Shown here: in pieces, positions 18,104 through 27,167 of the stretch
Layout of the letters: the number at the start of each line of letters is the position of its first letter
Numbering within the stretch: the first letter of the stretch is position 1
Assembly: GCF_013282095.1 (NCBI RefSeq)
Contig: NZ_BLTJ01000011.1
Coordinates: 83,094 to 147,093 of the forward strand
Length of the DNA: 64,000 nt
Source: Enterocloster alcoholdehydrogenati
GTDB taxonomy: Bacteria > Bacillota > Clostridia > Lachnospirales > Lachnospiraceae
Direction of reading: 5' to 3'
Position numbers and translations under genes: made by a program
The notes under the pieces: generated by a model
Seen by the model: the letters and a program-made list of their open reading frames with translations, nothing else
Databases searched by the model: none
What the model was told of the DNA's origin: nothing

Positions 18104-18727
18104 TCAGGGCTGAGGGTCAAACACGGTGCCGAAACCTGCCATGTGGTAGCGGTTGAGCATCTTGACATAGCGGTGGGCGGCGGCGCGGTCCATGTTGTGC
18201 CGCACCACCTCGAACATGCCGTTGAAGTAGGCGGTGACGATGATATGGATGAACTCCTCCGTCACCAGGCCGGATTTGACGCTCTCGCAACCGATGACCT
18301 CCATGTACTTGTAGGTGTACTCCACCTCGATGTCCACCAGTTCGTCCAGGAAGCGCGAAAACCGGGTACCATGGGCCCCGTCCAGCAGCAGGCGGAATAC
18401 ATCAAAGTGGTCGTAGATGTAGTCCAACAGGTCTTCCTGATGGCGGGCAGTGTACTGGCCCATCTCGGCCCTCTGCTCCTCCTCCGGGAATTGGTGAAAG
18501 TCCTCCTGGACCTTGCGGAACATGGCCTTAAATTCATCCACCACCGGCTCCGCGAGGGCGCGGAACAGCCCCTCTTTGTCCCCAAAGCGGGTGTAGATTG
18601 ACCCGGTGCTGGTCTCCGCTTCCTGGGCGATGGTACGCAAGGAAGCGTCCAGAAATCCCCTGGACAAAAACTCCTCCTTGGCGCACTCCAGCACCCGGTC
18701 ATAGACGCCCACCTTTTGTTTTGCCAC
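18104..18727 (-). CDS. TetR-family transcriptional regulator
   Basis: 207 residues. The N-terminal 55 residues are a TetR helix-turn-helix (TIAQEAETSTGSIYTRFGDK); the rest is a helical ligand and dimer domain. The GTG at 18727 is preferred because AGGAGG lies 7 bases upstream; the ATG at 18733 is only 1 base from that site. A long inverted repeat overlaps its promoter region (18742-18775), so it probably represses itself, and perhaps the ABC pair that follows. Confidence 0.87.
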   Translation of the reverse strand: MAKQKVGVYDRVLECAKEEFLSRGFLDASLRTIAQEAETSTGSIYTRFGDKEGLFRALAEPVVDEFKAMFRKVQEDFHQFPEEEQRAEMGQYTARHQEDLLDYIYDHFDVFRLLLDGAHGTRFSRFLDELVDIEVEYTYKYMEVIGCESVKSGLVTEEFIHIIVTAYFNGMFEVVRHNMDRAAAHRYVKMLNRYHMAGFGTVFDPQP

Positions 18728-18741
18728 TGCCATTCCTCCTC

Positions 18742-18775
18742 ATTCAAAACAATGTTTTATAACGCTGTTTTGAAT
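18742..18775. promoter_or_regulatory. Inverted repeat, probable TetR operator
   Basis: ATTCAAAACA (18742-18751) and TGTTTTGAAT (18766-18775) are exact complements separated by 14 bases, just upstream of the TetR ribosome-binding site. Its sequence is unrelated to the GTTAG sites. Confidence 0.65.
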
Positions 18776-18826
18776 ATAGCACTACGGTTTTCATTTGTCA
18801 AGAGGGGAGCTCAGAATAAGAGAGCG

Positions 18827-18860
18827 AAAGACCCCGCAGACCGAATCTGCGGGGTCTTTT
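18827..18860. terminator. Intrinsic terminator
   Basis: AAAGACCCCGCAGA and TCTGCGGGGTCTTT form a perfect 14-base stem with a 5-base loop. T-tracts occur on both sides. It ends the 18865-19482 gene, which is transcribed leftward, and shields the TetR gene. Confidence 0.85.
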
Positions 18861-18864
18861 CATG

Positions 18865-19482
18865 TTATTCTATTTCTGCATCCTCTTGAATAGTCGGATA
18901 GATCATCTGCCACGCCGGGAGAAAGTCCAGTTGAACCAGCGCGTTGCGGAAGGCCCTCGATAGTGGGTCTACAAATTCCTTTCGGCTGTGAAGCAGTTCC
19001 ACGATATAAAGCTCCCATGTGTAGTGGGGTCCCCGCTGTTTCTTCCACAGCGGATAATACGCCCTCTCTGCTCGGAACATCAGAAACTCTACGATTGAGA
19101 TACAGTTCTCGAAGGAATAGAGCTTTGCCATATGGAGCATCCCGGCGCTGTCATAACGCGCTACGGGAAAGTCCACTTCTGCCTCTGACAATGTAAAGTC
19201 AAATGCGGAGGCCGGGAAAGCCATCACAGTGTTGAACAGCACCCTTTGAGCTGCCAGGAGCAATGTTTTTTCTCGCCGCAAAAAGGAGATATATTCCTCC
19301 CATGTGAGGTCGGCCCAAAACCCGTCCACATCGCTTTTCTTTTTCCAAGTGAACAGCGTGTCCTCCACCCGGTAGGTTAAATAGGTCAGGTACCCGTATG
19401 TTGTTTCTTCATCATACAGCTTTGCGTACATGCCGGTACGAAGGATTTGTTCTACCAGCTCTTCATTTTGATCCCAGTCCAT
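18865..19482 (-). CDS. Hypothetical protein
   Basis: 205 residues, not recognised. Rich in aromatic and acidic residues (WKKKSDVDGFWADLTWEEY), no signal peptide and no clear membrane segment, so probably cytosolic and helical. AGGTGG precedes the ATG. It lies 31 bases after the 294-residue gene and should be co-transcribed with it. Confidence 0.65.
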   Translation of the reverse strand: MDWDQNEELVEQILRTGMYAKLYDEETTYGYLTYLTYRVEDTLFTWKKKSDVDGFWADLTWEEYISFLRREKTLLLAAQRVLFNTVMAFPASAFDFTLSEAEVDFPVARYDSAGMLHMAKLYSFENCISIVEFLMFRAERAYYPLWKKQRGPHYTWELYIVELLHSRKEFVDPLSRAFRNALVQLDFLPAWQMIYPTIQEDAEIE

Positions 19483-19513
19483 TGTTCCACCTGATCTGTC
19501 ATTTTTAGCCCAA

Positions 19514-20398
19514 TTAAAAATTCAGGAAATCAAGCCCGGCGGCCGTTGACATTGCAATTACTTCATTTGGGTTGTTCTGCAATTCCACCTCCGTCCCCAG
19601 TGCGCTCATCAACAGGCCGAAGGTATCGTGCATCCCCAGCTGATTCTGCATATTGTATGTGGCGGCGTACTCCGGAAAATAGGCCCAGATATAGTTCATC
19701 AATGCGGGGTAGTTGATTAGGCCGCCAGTCCTTAACTCCTCGTACTGCCCCCATAGTTCAAACAAGGCGAGACTGCTGACCCGCTTGGAAAAGAACAGAT
19801 ACCCCAAAGTATTGTCAATTCCTTCCCGCACATCCTCTTCTGACTGCTCCGATTGCTTCAATACGGTTTCCGAGAAGTCGCAGTTCCAAATAGGATAGCA
19901 GACAGCGAGGACTTCCTCTCCTGTGCCTGTTTCGATCCAGAAGACGCCGTTCATCAGCGGCTTGTAGCGTGCAGTACGGCCCCGCGGCGTGGCAAGGGGC
20001 GCCGGGTAGGTCCCAAAGTATTCCGGATGATACTCCATATTGAAAAAAGCAACATCACGAAGCGAGGTCTGTCCGTCTGCGTGCATTCCGTGCCGGACCT
20101 GATACCGATAGATCTCATACTCAATAATTTTATACCCATGTCGTTCCTCCGCAAACGGATAGAGCAGCACACGGGAGTCCTCTTCCGACATTCTTCCGTA
20201 TGTCATAGCCTCTTTTGATATGGCCGGCGAGGAGCGTTCCACCACATAGTATTCGTCCGCCAAAAACCTGCCGTCCTGTTTCCGGGCCGCGATATAGTAG
20301 ACGCCGGGGCACTCCTGACATGCCCTTACGATTTCACCAACTGTGTCGTCCAAGCAGAACGGCAGCCTCTCCGGGGGCGATTCTTTTTCTCTATCCAT
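19514..20398 (-). CDS. Hypothetical protein
   Basis: 294 residues, not recognised. No membrane segment or signal peptide. A central ARYKPLMNGVFWIETGTGEE segment and aromatic-rich C-terminal half are visible, but no catalytic motif I can name. First of a two-gene unit with 18865-19482, divergent from the HTH gene at 20541. The 142-base spacer holds a TATAAT on the minus strand and several short palindromes. Confidence 0.65.
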   Translation of the reverse strand: MDREKESPPERLPFCLDDTVGEIVRACQECPGVYYIAARKQDGRFLADEYYVVERSSPAISKEAMTYGRMSEEDSRVLLYPFAEERHGYKIIEYEIYRYQVRHGMHADGQTSLRDVAFFNMEYHPEYFGTYPAPLATPRGRTARYKPLMNGVFWIETGTGEEVLAVCYPIWNCDFSETVLKQSEQSEEDVREGIDNTLGYLFFSKRVSSLALFELWGQYEELRTGGLINYPALMNYIWAYFPEYAATYNMQNQLGMHDTFGLLMSALGTEVELQNNPNEVIAMSTAAGLDFLNF

Positions 20399-20540
20399 GC
20401 GTTTCTCTCTTTTCCCGTGTGGCGTTTTACTTAATTATAACACCATTAAAGTGCTATTGCATAAAAAAGCACACCATGTGCACCCTAATGTCACACCACA
20501 AAAGTGTACCATAAGGGAAATGGTGGTGGAGGAATCGTAT

Positions 20541-20861
20541 ATGGAGATGGACTTTATTAGAAACCGTATTACAGAGTTACGGGTAAAAAAGGGAGTTTCC
20601 GAGTACCAGTTAAGCTATGATTTAGGGCATAGCAAGAACTATATTCATAACATTGTAACGGGGTATTCCCAGCCATCTGTGAAAGAACTGCTCTATTTGA
20701 TTGACACGCTCGGTATCACGCCCCGTTTGTTTTTCGATGAGGAAGCAGAATACCGAAATCCAATTTTAGTTCAGGAGATTATAGATGGCATCAAGTCGAT
20801 GAACGATCAAGATTTAGAAGCTGTTCTGCTGATGGTCAGGCGCTTGAATGAGAAAAATTGA
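20541..20861 (+). CDS. Helix-turn-helix (XRE) regulator
   Basis: 106 residues. An N-terminal Cro/CI-type domain (VSEYQLSYDLGHSKNYIHNI) is followed by a short acidic tail. The ATG at 20541 has GGAGGA 7 bases upstream. The spacer upstream has GCACA-C-CATGTGC-type repeats that may be its operator. It is divergent from the hypothetical pair, which it may control. Confidence 0.8.
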   Translation: MEMDFIRNRITELRVKKGVSEYQLSYDLGHSKNYIHNIVTGYSQPSVKELLYLIDTLGITPRLFFDEEAEYRNPILVQEIIDGIKSMNDQDLEAVLLMVRRLNEKN

Positions 20862-20917
20862 CGGACATGAAATCATGTAATTAAGATATTATACCCGAAA
20901 TACCGGGAATATTCAAG

Positions 20918-21169
20918 ATGCAACATGTCAAATATAATAGGAATCACAAAGGGGTGGTCTCTATTATTACTTACGACCCGCTCTGGGATACCATGCGTCG
21001 AAAAGGAATTACGACCTATTCTTTAATAAAGGATTATTCCTTCAGCAAGGGGACATTGGATTCTTTAAAACAAAACCGGAATATCTCAACTGCAACGCTG
21101 AACGACCTTTGCAACATTCTTTCTTGCAGGGTAGAAGATGTTCTTCGTCACATTCCAGACAAAATATAA
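20918..21169 (+). CDS. Small Cro/CI-type helix-turn-helix protein
   Basis: 83 residues as given. The core YDPLWDTMRRKGITTYSLIK and STATLNDLCNILSCRVEDVL is the small XRE fold common in Bacillota mobile DNA. The start is uncertain: ATG 20918 lacks a good site and a GTG at 20954 lies within an AAAGGGG stretch. It follows the 106-residue regulator by 56 bases. Confidence 0.7.
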   Translation: MQHVKYNRNHKGVVSIITYDPLWDTMRRKGITTYSLIKDYSFSKGTLDSLKQNRNISTATLNDLCNILSCRVEDVLRHIPDKI

Positions 21170-21217
21170 ACGACGCTTTGAGGACATTTACTGTTCATCC
21201 CAAAGCGTCGTTTTTTA
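21170..21217 (+). terminator. Intrinsic terminator
   Basis: ACGACGCTTTG and CAAAGCGTCGT form an 11-base stem followed by TTTTTT, directly after the small HTH gene. From here to 21329 nothing else is evident. Confidence 0.8.
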
Positions 21218-21329
21218 TATCTGCTTGCTGGCTGGCGTTACTCTAATCTTGTCGATTCACTCTATGTATAAAGTATTACTTACCTGAAATTCGGCCTTTC
21301 TATTGTCTTGTCTTTAATGGTCAACAGTG

Positions 21330-21728
21330 TTACGGCGGCAAAAATCTATAGCCTTTCCCATACACGGTTTGGATAAAGTCAGCGTTCAGTTTATGACGCA
21401 GCTTGTAAATGATGCTGGAGATTCCCGTCCAACTGCTGTCAAACGAATCAGGGGCAACAAACTCATAGATCTCCCTTTGTGAAAATACCCGTCCGGGCCG
21501 CCGGACAAGCAAATGAAATACATCGAACTCCATAGGGGTCAGCTCTATGAATTTGCCCTGCCAAAACACTTGACGGCACGCAGCGTCGATACACAAAGCC
21601 TTGTAGCGCAGAGGGGCAGAGGGAAGATCCGTACACATGACCAGTTCTGTTGACTCTATGAAGGCCATGATTTTCTCTGCGGTTTCAAGATCATCTTCTT
21701 CGACTGATAATATGAACAGTTTTCCCAC
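21330..21728 (-). CDS. Orphan OmpR/PhoB-type winged-helix protein (module B)
   Basis: 132 residues, almost identical to the module A protein (four internal differences: V17A, S36P, and L/F and K/R near the end). A GTG start at 21728 with GGAGGTGA upstream is chosen; a longer reading to 21839 overlaps the DtxR-like gene. Last gene of module B. No receiver domain and no adjacent kinase. Confidence 0.83.
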   Translation of the reverse strand: MGKLFILSVEEDDLETAEKIMAFIESTELVMCTDLPSAPLRYKALCIDAACRQVFWQGKFIELTPMEFDVFHLLVRRPGRVFSQREIYEFVAPDSFDSSWTGISSIIYKLRHKLNADFIQTVYGKGYRFLPP

Positions 21729-21765
21729 TACATCACCTCCGATAACCTCGACTGCCAGACCACTT

Positions 21766-22134
21766 TTACTTGTCCTGTAGCCCTGATTTAATTTTTTGAA
21801 AACTGTCATCGCTGATTGCGTGCTCCATGCGGCAGGCATCCTGCTCGGCAGTCTTTGGCTCTACACCTGCATCCACCAGCAGACGGGTGAAAAAGCAGTG
21901 CTTCTCATAAGTTTTTTCGGCAACCTCTCTGCCCACATCGGTCAGGTGCAGGAAAGAGTCTTCGTCCATGGTGAGAAACCCGCCCTCTTTCAAGGTGGCT
22001 ACCGCATGACACACGCTGGGTTTCGATACATCAAGGTGCCGGGCCACATCTACGGAGCGCACCATGCCTTTCTTCCTCTTTAAGACAAGGATTGCTTCCA
22101 GATAATCTTCGCCAGATGCGTGTAATTGTTTCAT
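21766..22134 (-). CDS. Truncated DtxR/MntR-family metal-dependent repressor (module B)
   Basis: 122 residues with the same candidate ligands as the module A copy (D10, E13, H79, C101, E104, H105) and no SH3-like domain. It differs from that copy at seven positions, six of them within the first 31 residues; the rest is nearly identical at DNA level too. It follows the ABC pair by 16 bases, exactly the gap seen in module A. Confidence 0.83.
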   Translation of the reverse strand: MKQLHASGEDYLEAILVLKRKKGMVRSVDVARHLDVSKPSVCHAVATLKEGGFLTMDEDSFLHLTDVGREVAEKTYEKHCFFTRLLVDAGVEPKTAEQDACRMEHAISDDSFQKIKSGLQDK

Positions 22135-22150
22135 GGGGAGCTCCTCTCCA

Positions 22151-23899
22151 TCAAGACAGGCTCCAACCGGCAGAGTTCATACGGATACGGACGAAATCCT
22201 GATAAATACCGGGTTGTTCCATCAATTCCTCATGGGTGCCATGCTGCGAGATCTGTCCGTCACTGATGACCAAAATCTGGTCGGCGTTCTGGATGGTATT
22301 CAAACGGTGGGCAATGACCAGCAGGGTCTTACCCTTTACCAGTTCGGAGATAGCCTCCTGAATATAGCTCTCATTGTCAGTGTCCACGCTGGCGGTCGCC
22401 TCGTCCAAAATTACAATAGGAGCGTCTTTCAGAATACAGCGGGCGATGGAGATACGCTGTTTCTCACCGCCGGAGAGGGTTGCGCCGCCCTCTCCCACCA
22501 CAGTCTGAAATCCGTCAGGCAGAGCCATGATGAAATCGTAGCAGCGGGCTTTCCTCGCCGCCTCATAGACCTCCTCCTCGGTGGCGTCTGGCTTGCCCAT
22601 ACTGATGTTGTTATAGATCGTGTCCTGGAAGAGATACACGCGCTGGAATACCATGCTGATGTGATCCATCAGCTCTGCGAGGGGGACTTGCCGGGTATCC
22701 ACACCACGGATGGCAACACTGCCGCTTTTCACATCCCACAGCCGGGCCAGAAGATTGGCGATGGTGGACTTTCCGCCGCCGGAGGGCCCCACAAGAGCGG
22801 TCATGCTATTTGGGCGCATAGAGAAGCTGATGTGGTGCAGCACCTCCTTGTCCTGGTAGGCAAAGGCCACATCATGAAACCGCACTTCCGGCTGGCCGGG
22901 CTGTGCCTGAGCTGGAATATGCTGTTTCCCTGTGTCCGGGAGCTCCGGCTCCTCCAATACAGCCTCAATGCGGTCCAGGGCGGCGTTCATCACGGTCAGG
23001 CGGGACGCCTCGCCATAGAGCGCCTTGAGCGGCCCGAACAGGTCAAAGACAAACAGGAGGACGCCCAGCACATAGGCCAGAGAAAGAACTCCGCTCCGCT
23101 CCAGAAAGACCGACAGGCTAAAAATCGCGGCAATCCCGATTCCATAAAGGATATTCAGCCCCATAGTCCACGGAGTCATCTTCCGCTCAAAGGCAAGGGA
23201 TGTATTTCTGGACCGCTTGAAATTGCCGGTCAGTTCTTCCGACTTCTCACCCAGCAGGTTATAGCTCTTGATGACCCCGATGCCCTCTACAAAGGACAGC
23301 ACCGCGTCCGTCAGCCGTTCGCTCTGCTCCTGACGGCCAGCGGCTTCCCGCAGGGAAACTTTGTTCATCCCTCTGGAAACCAGCCACGCCAAGATGGTCA
23401 CAAGGGCCGCGATCAGGCCCAACTGCCAATTCAGATAGAACATAAACGCCAGCAGAACCAAGGAGGACAGCAGATAGCTCATCATGTTGCCCAGCGTGCT
23501 CATGGCGACTTCTTCGATAAACACCATGTCGGTGCTGAGGACAGAACTGATTTTGCCGATATTGCCGGAGGTGAAGTAGCCCATGGGCAGTTTCCGCAGG
23601 TGTCCGCCCAGCTCCATGCGCTTCTCGGCAAACATCAGGTAGCCCGCCGCACTCTGGAGGCTGTCGCTGAGATAGTGGACCAGCATCTGCACCAGCACGG
23701 CCGCCGCGAGGCCAAGGCCCACATAGAGGCAGGTCTGCCCGGTCAGTGTTCCGGCGGCAAAGCCGCTCAACACCACAAAGGCCAGGAAGATCGGCATTTT
23801 AGACAGGATCGACTCCACAAACGCGCAGGCAAAAGCGCCCTGAATACGCCCTTTATATGGACCGGCAAGTTTCAAAATCCTTGAAAACAGTGCAAACAT
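22151..23899 (-). CDS. ABC transporter permease-ATPase, second subunit (module B)
   Basis: 582 residues. Membrane domain in the first 310, ATPase domain with GPSGGGKST, LSGGEKQR, IVILDEATASVD and AHRLNT. Its ATG immediately follows the stop of the partner gene. Proposed to form a YbtPQ/IrtAB-like heterodimer with it. Confidence 0.87.
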   Translation of the reverse strand: MFALFSRILKLAGPYKGRIQGAFACAFVESILSKMPIFLAFVVLSGFAAGTLTGQTCLYVGLGLAAAVLVQMLVHYLSDSLQSAAGYLMFAEKRMELGGHLRKLPMGYFTSGNIGKISSVLSTDMVFIEEVAMSTLGNMMSYLLSSLVLLAFMFYLNWQLGLIAALVTILAWLVSRGMNKVSLREAAGRQEQSERLTDAVLSFVEGIGVIKSYNLLGEKSEELTGNFKRSRNTSLAFERKMTPWTMGLNILYGIGIAAIFSLSVFLERSGVLSLAYVLGVLLFVFDLFGPLKALYGEASRLTVMNAALDRIEAVLEEPELPDTGKQHIPAQAQPGQPEVRFHDVAFAYQDKEVLHHISFSMRPNSMTALVGPSGGGKSTIANLLARLWDVKSGSVAIRGVDTRQVPLAELMDHISMVFQRVYLFQDTIYNNISMGKPDATEEEVYEAARKARCYDFIMALPDGFQTVVGEGGATLSGGEKQRISIARCILKDAPIVILDEATASVDTDNESYIQEAISELVKGKTLLVIAHRLNTIQNADQILVISDGQISQHGTHEELMEQPGIYQDFVRIRMNSAGWSLS

Positions 23900-25684
23900 T
23901 TAGTTTCCCTCCTTTGCGGTATGTATGTTCCATTCGGCACTGTCCTGGGCCGCCTTCCACAGCTTTTGATATTCCGGGCAGGAGTGAATCAGGTTCTGAT
24001 GCTTTCCTGCCGCAACCAGTTCGCCGTGGTCTACAACGCAGATTTGGTCGGCGTTCATAATCGCGGGCAGCTTATGGGCGATAACAACCAGAGTCTTGCC
24101 CTTCACCAGCTCCGCAATCGCCGCCTCCATCTTCTCCTCGTTCTCGGGGTCGGCGTAGGCGGTGGCCTCGTCAAGCACCACAATAGGGGCGTCCTTCAGG
24201 ATGGCACGGGCCAGAGATATGCGCTGGCGCTGACCGCCGGAGAGCATCTTGCCCGCATCCCCCGCCATGGAGTGGATACCTTGGGGCAGCTTTTCCAGAA
24301 ACTCCATGCACTGGGCCTTGCGCGCTGCCTCCAGGACCTCCTCATCGGTAGCGTTCAACCGTCCCATGCGGATATTCTCCAGCAGAGAGGTGTTGAACAG
24401 GTATTGATCCTGCGCCACATAGGAAATACGGCTGTTCAGCGCCTCCAGGCTCATGTCACACAGTTTCTGTCCGCCGATGGAGATGCTGCCTTTCTGCGGG
24501 TCATAGTAGTGGATCAACAGCTTTGCCAGAGTGCTCTTGCCCGAGCCGGACTCTCCCACCAGGGCCGTTTTCTGTCCGGCCTTGGCTGTAAAGCTGATGT
24601 CGTGGAGCACTTCATCCTCCACCACCATGGGCTTTCCGTCCGGGCCGGGCTGTGTCTTGGTGTAGCCAAAGGAAACATGGTCATAGACGATGGTATCATC
24701 CTTTCCGTGGAAGCTGTCCGGCGTCTGCTGAAGCTCCGGCGCATCCAAAACCTGCTCCAGCGCAGAAATCTTGTAGTTGAGCTGGGGCATGGTGGGCAGG
24801 AAGCCCAGGGATTTGAGGAGCGGCATCCCGATGCTCAGGGAGAGGCACAGCACCAAAATCAGGTCCGGCAGAGCCGACCAGCCGGAGAGGACAAACCACG
24901 CCCCCAGCGGCAGGGTCAAAATCACAGTGCAGGGAAGGAGGCTGCTGTAAATTGCCATCCAGGGCCATGCCGCCTTGTACCAAGCCAAGGTGTAATCCCG
25001 GTAATCCGAAACATCTTTGCGAAACCGCTCATAGGAGTCCGCGTCCTTGTTGAAAACCTTGACGACCTCCATGCCGTTGATGTACTCAATGATGGTGTTG
25101 TTCATCTTCTGGCCGGCCATATAGTAGGGCCCCATTTTCTTCATGCCAACCGAGTACATGGTCATCATGGCAATCAGGCTGATGGGGATGGAGGCCAGGG
25201 ACAGCAGCGCCAGCTTCCAGTCCACGAAAAACATAGCTACATAGACCGCGATGGGGACCATCAGGTTTGCGATCCCCTCCGGCATGGAGTGGGCCAGCAG
25301 GACCTCCAGACTGTCCACATCATCGACAAACAGCTTTTTGACCGTGCCGGTGCCCTTGTCCTGGATCACGCCCAGAGGCAGCTTCTCAAACCGCTTTTGC
25401 AGGGCAGTCCGTAGCCGGAGCAGCGTGTCATAGGCGGCCTTGTGCGAAAGATTGAGCCCCCAGCCATAGAGAACAGCCTGCAAGACCAGGCACACCAGCA
25501 CCAAAGCCACCCGCAGGATAAGAAACGAAGCGTCAAGTTCCGCTCCCATCACCAGCGGAGCAATTACCTGGTAGGCCAGCACAAAGGGCAGGACGCCCAT
25601 CAAAACGCTGACCAGCACCACCGCTGTGGCCGCATAGAGGCCCTTTTTATGCGGCCCCGCGTATTCAAATACCTTTTGAAACAT
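23900..25684 (-). CDS. ABC transporter permease-ATPase, first subunit (module B)
   Basis: 594 residues. ATPase motifs are GESGSGKST, LSGGQRQR, IVVLDEATAYADPENE and an unusual switch region AHKLP in place of AHRLS. A short insertion (about residues 340-360, TQPGPDGKPMVVEDE) precedes the ATPase core. It follows EcfA by 15 bases and is in the same operon. Confidence 0.87.
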   Translation of the reverse strand: MFQKVFEYAGPHKKGLYAATAVVLVSVLMGVLPFVLAYQVIAPLVMGAELDASFLILRVALVLVCLVLQAVLYGWGLNLSHKAAYDTLLRLRTALQKRFEKLPLGVIQDKGTGTVKKLFVDDVDSLEVLLAHSMPEGIANLMVPIAVYVAMFFVDWKLALLSLASIPISLIAMMTMYSVGMKKMGPYYMAGQKMNNTIIEYINGMEVVKVFNKDADSYERFRKDVSDYRDYTLAWYKAAWPWMAIYSSLLPCTVILTLPLGAWFVLSGWSALPDLILVLCLSLSIGMPLLKSLGFLPTMPQLNYKISALEQVLDAPELQQTPDSFHGKDDTIVYDHVSFGYTKTQPGPDGKPMVVEDEVLHDISFTAKAGQKTALVGESGSGKSTLAKLLIHYYDPQKGSISIGGQKLCDMSLEALNSRISYVAQDQYLFNTSLLENIRMGRLNATDEEVLEAARKAQCMEFLEKLPQGIHSMAGDAGKMLSGGQRQRISLARAILKDAPIVVLDEATAYADPENEEKMEAAIAELVKGKTLVVIAHKLPAIMNADQICVVDHGELVAAGKHQNLIHSCPEYQKLWKAAQDSAEWNIHTAKEGN

Positions 25685-25699
25685 GATTTCAACCTCCCA

Positions 25700-27166
25700 T
25701 CAATGAAAATACTGTTCCGACAGAGCTTTCAATATCTCCGGTGTGAGCCGGTGGTTTTGAACGGCCCCCTGGTCGTCCAGCTGGACCACCTCCGTACAGG
25801 TCCGGACGATAAACTCAAAGTCGTGAGAGACCACAAACACGATCACGCCGGAAGCGGACAACTGCTCAATCAGGCGGCTGACCCGCACCATGGAGTCATA
25901 GTCCAGGCCGCTGGTGGGCTCGTCAAAATAGATCACCGGGCTGTCCTTGACGATGGCCGCGCCAATGGTGACCCGCTGCTTCTGCCCGCCGGAGAGGGCC
26001 GCCGGGTGCTGCTCCTGGTATTCGGACAGCTCCAGCGCCTCCAGCGCGGCGTCCACCTTCTCTTTGCAGTCCTCCCGAATCCCCAGGGAGAGTTCTTCCT
26101 CCACACTGCTGGCAAAGAGCTGGTAATCCGTGTCCTGCATGACCAGATAGGACAGTGCCCGGCGCTGGCGTGGAGTGAGCTTCCTGCCGTCAAATGTGAT
26201 CTCGCCGTTCCGCTGCTTCAAGAGGCCGGTCAGGATGGACAAGAGGGTGGTCTTGCCCGCTCCATTATGGCCCAGGATGCCGATTACATCCCCAGCGTGG
26301 GCTTCAAAGCTGACATTCCGAAAGACCTCCTGCTCTTTCGGATAAGCAAAGGAAAGGCCCTGCACACTCAGCAGGTGTTTCCCCATGGGGCGGCGTTCTT
26401 TCTCCTGATAATGCTCTGCATCCCGCTCCGGATATGCAGTCCGCAGCCCATAGGATATGCGCGTTTCCTCCGGTAAGGAACAGAACTGCTCCCTTGTAAA
26501 TTCCTGTTCGATTTTCCCGTTTTGTATGAGAAATACCCGGTCGATTAAATCACGCAGATAGTAAAAGCGGTGCTCCACCACAAAGATGGTGTATCCGTCC
26601 CGCTTCAATTTTCCCATGATCTCCGCAAGCCGCTTGGTGGCCGCGTAGTCCAGATTTGCGGAGGGCTCATCGAAGATATAGACCTTTGGTGAAAGCGCAT
26701 AGACCGAGCCCACGGCGATCTGCTGCTTCTCTCCGCTGGACAGGGCAAAGATACTCCGGTTTAGGTAGTCCGCCAGTTCCAGATCCTTTGCGGCTTTTGC
26801 GATGCGGTCAATGGTTTCCTCACGGGGAAGCCCCATATTTTCGCAGCCAAAGGCCAATTCCCGTGTGGTGTCCGTCATGAAGAACTGGGAGCGTGGGTCT
26901 TGAAATACCGTCCCCACCTGCCCGGCCAGCTGTGCGGGCTTCATTTCCAGCAGAGAATGTCCATCCATCACAAGGTCGCCCTGTATCTCGCCGGGATAAA
27001 AGTGTGGGATCAGACCGTTGAGGGAGCGGATCAGCGTGGTCTTGCCACAGCCGCTCCGCCCGGTCAGGAGAATAAATTCGCCGGTCTGCACCGTCATATC
27101 AATGCCCCGGAGGGTAAAGTCCTTGCTCTCCTCATAACGAAAGCTGAAATTTTGAAACGAGATCAT
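25700..27166 (-). CDS. EcfA-type ATPase with two fused ABC domains (module B)
   Basis: 488 residues, two ATPase domains in one chain. Domain 1 has GRSGCGKTT, a signature ALSSGEKQQ (second Gly replaced by Ser) and YIFDEPSANLD. Domain 2 has GHNGAGKTT, ALSGGQKQR and IYFDEPTSGLD. The start is one base from the EcfT stop with GGAGGG upstream. Confidence 0.87.
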   Translation of the reverse strand: MISFQNFSFRYEESKDFTLRGIDMTVQTGEFILLTGRSGCGKTTLIRSLNGLIPHFYPGEIQGDLVMDGHSLLEMKPAQLAGQVGTVFQDPRSQFFMTDTTRELAFGCENMGLPREETIDRIAKAAKDLELADYLNRSIFALSSGEKQQIAVGSVYALSPKVYIFDEPSANLDYAATKRLAEIMGKLKRDGYTIFVVEHRFYYLRDLIDRVFLIQNGKIEQEFTREQFCSLPEETRISYGLRTAYPERDAEHYQEKERRPMGKHLLSVQGLSFAYPKEQEVFRNVSFEAHAGDVIGILGHNGAGKTTLLSILTGLLKQRNGEITFDGRKLTPRQRRALSYLVMQDTDYQLFASSVEEELSLGIREDCKEKVDAALEALELSEYQEQHPAALSGGQKQRVTIGAAIVKDSPVIYFDEPTSGLDYDSMVRVSRLIEQLSASGVIVFVVSHDFEFIVRTCTEVVQLDDQGAVQNHRLTPEILKALSEQYFH

Positions 27167-27167
27167 G

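Noticed and set aside
22133..25414. 583- and 497-residue open frames on the + strand
   Set aside because: Both mirror the module B ABC genes and have no plausible start signals or domains.
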